Part shown: positions 1 through 5,317 of the stretch, in pieces
How positions within the stretch are numbered: position 1 is the stretch's first letter
Layout: the number at the start of each line of letters is the position of its first letter
Source of the DNA: Clostridia bacterium
GTDB lineage: Bacteria > Bacillota_A > Clostridia > Oscillospirales > CAG-272
Reading direction: 5' to 3'
Assembly (NCBI GenBank): GCA_017407725.1
Contig: JAFQWB010000064.1
Location: forward strand, 1 to 5,317
Length of the DNA stretch: 5,317 nt
Notes under the pieces: generated by a model
Seen by the model: the letters and a program-made list of their open reading frames with translations, nothing else
What the model was told of the DNA's origin: nothing
Databases searched by the model: none
Position numbers and translations under genes: made by a program

Positions 1-1898
1 GCAGTTCCGTATGCCGAAAGATCGGCAATCACCGTCTGTATCATATCCTCTGCCCTTTTAAGAGTCATAAACGAGGGTATCTCGGTAAGAACAAGCAAGC
101 ATTCCTCTTCATCAAAGGAGAATCCGAAGCCGCAATCTCTTACCTCGTCCTGCCACTGAACGAGAGTTGACATCTCCTCACGCGAAAGCTTTATCTCGGA
201 AGGAATGAGAAGCATCTGCATCGCGCTCTCACGCCTTTTTGCCATAAGCTTCATGCTCTCAAAGATTATTCTCTCGTGTGCGGCGTGCTTATCTATTACA
301 AGTGTTTTTTTATCAAGCTCAACGAATATATACGCATTAAAGGCGACTCCTATAATTCTGTATTCGGGTATCGTTTCACTTGCTCTTTCAAGCACGGCTG
401 TCTTTCCTATATAAAATCCGCCCGTGCTCTTTTCCGTATTTATTTCTTTATCGGAGCTATCGAGCGCAAACACGTCGTCATTTCTGACGCTTGCCGTATG
501 CTCGCTCTCTTTTTTATCGTCTTTATCATCCGCATTGATGCTCACCTCGTCCTTTTCCTTGCTCGCAAAGAGAAGGTCTGAATCGAAAAAGGGCGTATAC
601 GTGCTCTTGTTTTCTTCTTTGTAAAGCGGAGTAGGGACGTTTTCTCTTTCCTTGACAGAATTAGGCGACTGTGCTGAAGGCATCTGATGATCGGAAGCTC
701 CCACCGATATATCTGAATTGTATGCCGAGGGAGAAAAGAGCGATATAAAGCTTTCGTCTGCGGCAGAGTGGATCGGCTCGGGCGCGTTGGCAACGCTCTT
801 TTCGATATCTGCTTCGCCTGAATTTCTATCCTCGATCGGAACAAAAGCATTGTAATAGCTTCTGTCGCTTTCCTTCATATTCCCCGTTTCGAAATACTCG
901 CTGTTATTGTTTGTCGCAATAAGCGTATTCTTCACAGCACAGAAAACCGCATCAAAGACCGCCCTTTCGTTTGAGAACTTAACCTCAAGCTTGGTCGGGT
1001 GAACGTTTACGTCGACAAGCGCAGGATGAATATTTATCATAAGCACACAGGTGGGAAATTTCCCTGCCTCGCTGTATGAATCAAAAGCCTGCTCTATTGC
1101 GGCGGTTATGCTTCTGCTCTTGAAATATCTTCCGTTTATAAAGTATATCTGCAGATTTCGGCTTGCCTTCATAGCCTCGGGTCTTCCGATATATCCAATG
1201 ACCTCAATTCCGAGTGTGAGCGAATTCACCTCGAAAAGTCTTTGAGAAAATTCTCTTCCGAGAACGGCGCGGATAGCGTTAAGCAGCTTTTTATCGCCTG
1301 CGGTTATAAACTTCTGCACGTTATCCGATATCATTCTGAATGACACGTCGGGTCTTGAAAGAGCGAGCTTCTCACAAAGTGAAATTACCGCCATAGCCTC
1401 TGACGAGTCTTTTTTTAAGAATTTACGTCTTGCGGGAACGTTCTCAAAAAGATTTTCAACTATTACGGTAGTTCCGTTTCTGCATCCCGCATCCGAAACG
1501 CTTACAACCCTTCCGCACTCGGAGATAAGAACAGATCCGCTCTCATCCTCCGTCCTCTTTGTCATTATCTTAAGATTTGAAACAGATGCGATTGCGGCAA
1601 GTGCCTCTCCTCTGAAGCCGAGAGTCATTATTCCGTCAAGATCGTTTTCGTTTCTGATCTTTGAGGTCGCGTGTCTTTTAAGTGCAATGGGAAGATCCTC
1701 TCTTGCAATTCCGCATCCGTTATCGGTAACTCTGAGGAACTGCACTCCTCCCCTTTTTATTTCAACAGTTATCTCTGTTGCGCCTGCGTCAAGCGCGTTT
1801 TCAACAAGCTCCTTAACACACGAAGCAGGTCTTTCTACAACCTCGCCTGCGGCTATAAGATTGGCAACGTGAAGATCAAGCTCGTTAATTATTCCCAC
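1..1898 (-). CDS. mutL: DNA mismatch repair protein MutL, endonuclease type (3' end cut off by window edge)
   Basis: MutL is the ATPase that MutS recruits after mismatch recognition; in bacteria without MutH it nicks the new strand itself. The frame is open from a GTG at 1898 to the left edge, giving 632 full codons. The start is fixed by an AAGGAGG eight bases upstream and by the family-typical opening (INELDLHVANLIAAGEVVERP). GHKL ATPase motifs are intact: ELVENALDAGA (Glu30, Asn34), DNGCGI at 59-64, and TLGFRGEAL at 92-100. The S5-like second domain ends near VDVNVHPTKLEVKF, with Lys303 matching E. coli Lys307. Residues about 337-505 form a low-complexity linker rich in Ser, Asp, Glu and Lys. 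The C-terminal domain carries DKHAAHERIIFE at 536-547, the DQHA(X)2E(X)4E endonuclease motif with Lys for Gln, and a clamp-binding QMLLIP at 561-566. The later zinc-site motifs (ACR, CPHGRP types) lie beyond the edge. It follows mutS by 34 bases. Identity is very secure; activity is inferred from the motifs. Confidence 0.97.
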   Translation of the reverse strand, partial: MGIINELDLHVANLIAAGEVVERPASCVKELVENALDAGATEITVEIKRGGVQFLRVTDNGCGIAREDLPIALKRHATSKIRNENDLDGIMTLGFRGEALAAIASVSNLKIMTKRTEDESGSVLISECGRVVSVSDAGCRNGTTVIVENLFENVPARRKFLKKDSSEAMAVISLCEKLALSRPDVSFRMISDNVQKFITAGDKKLLNAIRAVLGREFSQRLFEVNSLTLGIEVIGYIGRPEAMKASRNLQIYFINGRYFKSRSITAAIEQAFDSYSEAGKFPTCVLMINIHPALVDVNVHPTKLEVKFSNERAVFDAVFCAVKNTLIATNNNSEYFETGNMKESDRSYYNAFVPIEDRNSGEADIEKSVANAPEPIHSAADESFISLFSPSAYNSDISVGASDHQMPSAQSPNSVKERENVPTPLYKEENKSTYTPFFDSDLLFASKEKDEVSINADDKDDKKESEHTASVRNDDVFALDSSDKEINTEKSTGGFYIGKTAVLERASETIPEYRIIGVAFNAYIFVELDKKTLVIDKHAAHERIIFESMKLMAKRRESAMQMLLIPSEIKLSREEMSTLVQWQDEVRDCGFGFSFDEEECLLVLTEIPSFMTLKRAEDMIQTVIADLSAYGT

Positions 1899-1906
1899 GG
1901 TAAAGA

Positions 1907-1913
1907 CCTCCTT
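1907..1913 (-). promoter_or_regulatory. Strong Shine-Dalgarno site of mutL
   Basis: On the minus strand this reads AAGGAGG, a perfect match to the anti-Shine-Dalgarno core. Eight bases separate it from the GTG at 1898. It decides the mutL start, and it compensates for the non-ATG start codon. It lies in the 34-base gap after the mutS stop, so mutL can initiate independently of ribosomes finishing mutS. Confidence 0.9.
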
Positions 1914-1932
1914 CCCTTTCAGCCCGGCTTTT

Positions 1933-4503
1933 TTATCCGAGCGTCTTTTTAAGCTCGTACACAAGATTCAGAGCATCGATCGGCGTGAGAGTGTCCGTAT
2001 CGGTCATTCTGATCTTTTTAATTACGTCCTTTTCAATATAATCGTCTATGGTGAATGAGGAATCGGTCTTGATGACCGCATCTCTCGGAATTGACGATTC
2101 GCTTGTAACCTTTTCAAGAACTTCCCTTGAGCGCTTTATGACCTCTTTCGGGAGCTTTGCGAGATTTGCAACCTCGATTCCGTAGCTCTCGTCAGCCGCG
2201 CCCTTTACTATCTTTCTTAAAAAGATTATCCCGTTATCTCTCTTTCTTGCGGTGATCGAATAGTTTACAACACCGTCACAGCTTCCCTCAAGCTCGCAAA
2301 GCTCGTGGTAGTGAGTTGCGAAGAGAGTTCTTGCAGCTATTTTCTTTCCTGCAGTATATTCGGCAACCGCCCTTGCAATGCTCATTCCGTCGAAGGTAGA
2401 GGTTCCTCTTCCGATTTCGTCATAGATGATGAGCGAGCGGGAGGTTGCGTTCTTGAGTATGTATGCCACCTCGGTCATCTCAAGCATAAAGGTTGACTGA
2501 CCGCTTGCAAGGTCATCGGATGCGCCCACTCTTGTAAAGAGCTTGTCAACGATTCCTATTCTTGCCTCTCTTGCAGGAACAAAGGAGCCTATCTGCGCCA
2601 TAAGAGTAATGATAGCCACCTGTCTCATATAGGTCGATTTACCTGCCATATTAGGGCCGGTTATGAGCATAAGCCTCTTTGAATCCTTATCAAGATAGGT
2701 GTCGTTGGGAACAAAGCCTCCCGATTCACAGAATCTTTCAACTACGGGATGGCGTCCCTCTTTTATATCGATTATTCCGCCGATATCGACCTCAGGTCTG
2801 TTATATCCGTATTTTACCGCGGCAAGAGCAAGTGAGAGATAAACGTCACTCTTTGCGATGATCTCAGCCGCAGTCTGTATTCTTCTTATATTTTCAGAAA
2901 GCTTATCGCAAAGCCTTTCAAATATACCAAGCTCGATCGCATTCACCTTATCGGATGCCGAAAGTATCGTTCCCTCAAGCTCCTTAAGCTCGGGGGTGAT
3001 ATATCTCTCTCCCGTTGTGAGAGTCTGCTTTCTTATATAGTCGGCAGGAACGTCTGCGACGTTCGATTTCGAAACCTCAATATAGTATCCGAACACACGG
3101 TTATATCCGATTTTCATATTCTTGATGCCCGTGCGCTCTTTTTCACGAAGCTCTATCTCCTCAAGCACGCCCTTTGAGTCGTTCATTATTCTTCTGAGTC
3201 TGTCGAGCTCGGAGTTTACTCCGTCCTTTATGAATCCGCCCTCCTTGGTTGAAAAGGGAGGCTCGGGAACTATCGTTCTGTCGATAAGCTCGTAAAGATC
3301 CTCAAGCGGATCGAGACTATTATAAAGAGCCGAAAGCTCCTCACTCTTACACGACGAAAGAAGATTCTTGATCATAGGGAGCTGAGCCATTGTCGAGGCC
3401 GCCGAGCGAAGGTCTCGTCCTCCGCCCGTTTTATATACTATCCTCGTCATAACTCTTTCAATATCGTGAATGGGAGAAAGCGCCTCTGCAAGATCCTCTC
3501 TGAGCATATACTCGTTTGTAAGCTCTTCGACCGCATCGAGTCTTCTGTATATCGCATTGGCGTCAAGAAGAGGCATATCAAGCCACTTTCTTAAAAGTCT
3601 TGCACCGAGTGCGCTCTTTGTCATATCGATTGCCCAAAGAAGAGATCCCTTCTTCTCGCCCGTACGCATTGTCTCACAGATCTCAAGATTTCTTCTTGTA
3701 TTCTTGTCGATCTCCATATACTCGCCCGAGAAATACTTCTGAGGCTTTTTGAGATAAGACAGATCTGTCTTCTGCGAATCGTTAAGATATCCGATAAGCG
3801 CACCGAGCGAAAGAGTAAGACCTCCGTAGAGAGATAGCTCCTCGGGGCTCTGCGAGTAAAGTGAATATATCTCCTTTTCGCAAAGCTTTTTATCAAATCT
3901 TCTTGCCTCTCCGTCACGGCTTACAAATGCGCCGAGTCTGTCCTTTATGCATACGTACAGCTCGCTTCCCTGTGCGGGCAGCATATTCATTATTATCTCT
4001 CTCGGTGAAAAAGCGCAAAGCTCGTTTATGAGCTTATTCTCTCCCCCTTCGATAAGAGTAACTCTTATCTCGCCCGTGGAAATATCGGCAAAGGAAAGTG
4101 CGATTCCGTCCGAATCGATATTAATGGATGCAATATAGTTGTTCTTTTCTTCAGAAAGCTGGTTGCTGTCGGTACCGGTACCGGGAGTTATTATTCTTAC
4201 TATCTCTCGGTTTACAAGACCCTTTGCGGTAGAGGGATCCTCTGTCTGCTCACATATTGCAACCTTATATCCGTTTTCAACAAGCTTTGCAATATATCCG
4301 TCACAACTGTGAAACGGTACACCACACATAGGCGCTCTGTCCGCTTCTCCGCAGTCTCTGCCCGTAAGCGTAAGTCCAAGCACCTCTGATGCAGTGTGTG
4401 CATCGCCAAAAAACATCTCGTAAAAATCGCCGAGTCTGTAAAACAGTATGCAGTCCTGATATTGTTCTTTTATGTCCATATACTGGCACATCATGGGCGT
4501 CAT
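1933..4503 (-). CDS. mutS: DNA mismatch repair protein MutS (complete)
   Basis: MutS is the dimeric clamp that finds mismatched bases and small loops, exchanges ADP for ATP, and recruits MutL. The protein has 856 residues, close to the E. coli length of 853. The ATG at 4503 gives the classic MTPMM opening, and an in-frame TGA lies just nine bases upstream, so no longer start is possible. Domain I has GDFYEMF with the mismatch-reading Phe27-X-Glu29, followed by the connector, the lever and clamp core, and the ATPase. Walker A is GPNMAGKST at 616-624, Walker B ends at Asp695-Glu696 followed by IGRGTSTFDG, and FATHYHEL carries His731. The C-terminus ends in TPIDALNLVYELKK, the usual helix-turn-helix dimer segment. 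No QLSLF-like clamp-binding motif is visible at 799-830, where many MutS proteins have one. The gene sits 32 bases after metA and 34 before mutL. Everything needed for activity is present. Confidence 0.99.
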   Translation of the reverse strand: MTPMMCQYMDIKEQYQDCILFYRLGDFYEMFFGDAHTASEVLGLTLTGRDCGEADRAPMCGVPFHSCDGYIAKLVENGYKVAICEQTEDPSTAKGLVNREIVRIITPGTGTDSNQLSEEKNNYIASINIDSDGIALSFADISTGEIRVTLIEGGENKLINELCAFSPREIIMNMLPAQGSELYVCIKDRLGAFVSRDGEARRFDKKLCEKEIYSLYSQSPEELSLYGGLTLSLGALIGYLNDSQKTDLSYLKKPQKYFSGEYMEIDKNTRRNLEICETMRTGEKKGSLLWAIDMTKSALGARLLRKWLDMPLLDANAIYRRLDAVEELTNEYMLREDLAEALSPIHDIERVMTRIVYKTGGGRDLRSAASTMAQLPMIKNLLSSCKSEELSALYNSLDPLEDLYELIDRTIVPEPPFSTKEGGFIKDGVNSELDRLRRIMNDSKGVLEEIELREKERTGIKNMKIGYNRVFGYYIEVSKSNVADVPADYIRKQTLTTGERYITPELKELEGTILSASDKVNAIELGIFERLCDKLSENIRRIQTAAEIIAKSDVYLSLALAAVKYGYNRPEVDIGGIIDIKEGRHPVVERFCESGGFVPNDTYLDKDSKRLMLITGPNMAGKSTYMRQVAIITLMAQIGSFVPAREARIGIVDKLFTRVGASDDLASGQSTFMLEMTEVAYILKNATSRSLIIYDEIGRGTSTFDGMSIARAVAEYTAGKKIAARTLFATHYHELCELEGSCDGVVNYSITARKRDNGIIFLRKIVKGAADESYGIEVANLAKLPKEVIKRSREVLEKVTSESSIPRDAVIKTDSSFTIDDYIEKDVIKKIRMTDTDTLTPIDALNLVYELKKTLG

Positions 4504-4517
4504 AATAATTCACATAG

Positions 4518-4524
4518 CCTTTCT
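4518..4524 (-). promoter_or_regulatory. Weak ribosome binding site of mutS
   Basis: The minus strand reads AGAAAGG here, the only purine-rich stretch between the metA stop and the mutS ATG. It is 14 bases from the ATG, longer than the usual 5-10, and it matches the anti-Shine-Dalgarno core only partly. The start itself is secured by protein conservation, so mutS is probably translated less efficiently than mutL, which has a near-perfect site. Confidence 0.45.
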
Positions 4525-4532
4525 AACAATAA

Positions 4533-4561
4533 AATTTATTTCTTCTTTCCAATCTCATCAA
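4533..4561 (-). promoter_or_regulatory. Possible sigma-A-like promoter for mutS-mutL
   Basis: On the minus strand, TTGATG (4561 to 4556) and TAAATT (4538 to 4533) are separated by exactly 17 bases. Each hexamer matches four of six consensus positions (TTGACA and TATAAT). The element overlaps the last codons and stop of metA and would start transcription around 4526, just before the mutS binding site. The sequence around it is A/T-rich, where such matches arise easily by chance, so this is only a candidate. Confidence 0.2.
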
Positions 4562-5317
4562 CATTAAATGGTGTTTCCTGATAAAGATAATAATTAACCC
4601 AGTTTGAAAACAACAGATTTGCATGTGAACGCCAACGTACTATCGGTGTTTTCTTCGGGTCATCATCAGGAAAGTAGTTTTCAGGAACTTCAGGATTTAT
4701 ACCCTTTTCAAGGTCTCTGAAATATTCAAGAGAAAGAGTATCATTATCATACTCGCAGTGTCCTGTTACAAAAAGCTGTTTTCCGTCACGGGTTGCAATA
4801 ATATACTCACCCGCATCCTTTGAGTCTGCAAGCACCTCAAGATTCGGCACATCCTTAATATCCGAAATGCTCATTTTTGTGTATCTTGAATGTGGTGCAT
4901 AAAACTCATCATCAAAGCCGCGGAGCAGCTTAACTTTTTTCTTTTTCACCTTATGAAGGTATACACCCGAGAGTTTTTTGGGAAGGTCAAGCTTTTTTAC
5001 GCCATAGTGATAGTAAAGTGCCGCCTGCGCACCCCAGCATATATGCATTACCGAGGTAACCGCTGTTTTGCTCCACTCCATAATCTCGCAAAGCTCGTTC
5101 CAGTATTCAACTTCCTCAAATTCCATTTTTTCAACTGGAGCACCCGTTATTATAAGCCCGTCATACTTGTTGTTCTTAACCTCGTCAAACACCTTATAAA
5201 ACGTAAAAAGATGCTCAAATGAAGTGTTTTTTGACTGATATGTACTTGTTTTCAATAAATCAATCTCAACCTGAAGGGATGTGTTACCTAAAAGTCTTAA
5301 AAGCTGGGTTTCGGTAA
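4536..5317 (-). CDS. metA: Homoserine O-acyltransferase MetA, predicted acetyl-CoA-dependent (5' end cut off by window edge)
   Basis: MetA acylates the hydroxyl of L-homoserine, the first committed step of methionine synthesis, in the cytoplasm. The frame is open to the right edge and its first whole codon corresponds to E. coli residue 50 ([11 protein letters not shown]), so about 49 codons are missing. Alignment by eye to E. coli MetA is gap-free through the active site. The catalytic Cys142 is in [10 protein letters not shown] (codon 5037-5039), His235 and Glu237 are in TGHCEYD (His codon 4758-4760), and Arg249 is in YFRD. Position 111 is Glu in [10 protein letters not shown] (codon 5130-5132). 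In this family Glu111 goes with acetyl-CoA and Gly111 with succinyl-CoA, so EC 2.3.1.31 is predicted although such proteins are often labelled succinyltransferase. A TTG at 5255 is an internal Leu codon, not the start. The gene is A/T-richer than mutS and mutL. Any regulatory leader would lie outside the window. Confidence 0.96.
   Translation of the reverse strand, partial: TETQLLRLLGNTSLQVEIDLLKTSTYQSKNTSFEHLFTFYKVFDEVKNNKYDGLIITGAPVEKMEFEEVEYWNELCEIMEWSKTAVTSVMHICWGAQAALYYHYGVKKLDLPKKLSGVYLHKVKKKKVKLLRGFDDEFYAPHSRYTKMSISDIKDVPNLEVLADSKDAGEYIIATRDGKQLFVTGHCEYDNDTLSLEYFRDLEKGINPEVPENYFPDDDPKKTPIVRWRSHANLLFSNWVNYYLYQETPFNVDEIGKKK

Noticed and set aside
205..624. Overlapping plus-strand open frames opposite the MutL linker and C-terminal domain
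   Set aside because: They lie antisense to a conserved coding frame, have Ser/Leu/Ile-rich translations typical of reversed codons, and show no ribosome binding sites or recognisable motifs.
1899..1932. AGCC-GGGCT near-palindrome between mutS and mutL as a terminator
   Set aside because: The arms are four bases with a one-base loop and no following U-run in the direction of transcription, so it cannot form a useful hairpin.
3470..3742. Plus-strand 90-codon open frame opposite mutS
   Set aside because: It is Ser-rich, antisense to the conserved MutS core and has no family resemblance; it is a shadow of the real gene.
4170..4183. Perfect 14-base palindrome made of two adjacent GGTACC units
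   Set aside because: It lies inside mutS, where it encodes the Gly-Thr-Gly-Thr of the PGTGTD segment. Alternating Gly and Thr codons readily create it, and there is no second copy in the window.
4301..4513. Minus-strand frame opening with a GTG at 4513, ten bases before the mutS ATG
   Set aside because: It is out of frame with mutS, its translation has no recognisable features, and the mutS frame in the same bases encodes conserved domain I.
5253..5255. TTG at 5255 as the start of metA
   Set aside because: The frame continues upstream with conserved MetA sequence ([22 protein letters not shown]), so the TTG is an internal Leu codon and the true start is outside the window.

Overview
The window is a compact, fully coding stretch on the minus strand of what looks like a Firmicute, most likely a gut-type clostridial bacterium of the Ruminococcus/Oscillospiraceae kind. 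The reasons are the strong AAGGAGG Shine-Dalgarno in front of mutL, a GTG start, an endonuclease-type MutL (the MutH-independent type), and a MetA with the Glu typical of acetyl-CoA-using Firmicute enzymes. The taxon is an inference; no marker gene is present.

Layout, read in the direction of transcription (right to left): (1) metA, homoserine O-acyltransferase, 5317 to 4536, with roughly the first 49 codons cut off by the right edge; (2) mutS, complete, 4503 to 1933; (3) mutL, from a GTG at 1898 to the left edge, cut off inside its C-terminal endonuclease domain. The gaps are 32 and 34 bases, with no terminator hairpin in either, so the three genes could be read from one transcript. A weak promoter-like sequence at the end of metA could also let mutS-mutL be expressed separately.

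MutS and MutL act together: MutS binds mismatches, and ATP-bound MutS recruits MutL, which nicks the new strand. MutS keeps its Phe-X-Glu mismatch reader and all ATPase motifs. MutL keeps its GHKL ATPase motifs, the first endonuclease metal motif and a sliding-clamp-binding motif. MetA belongs to methionine synthesis and has no direct role in repair. It is also noticeably richer in A/T than the two repair genes, so its place here may be a chance or lineage-specific junction.

I found no RNA gene, mobile element, CRISPR array, attachment site or origin. This is essentially an ordinary housekeeping region. The points worth checking are the predicted acetyl-CoA specificity of MetA, the missing clamp motif in MutS set against an intact one in MutL, a Lys variant in the MutL metal motif, and the metA/mutS junction.
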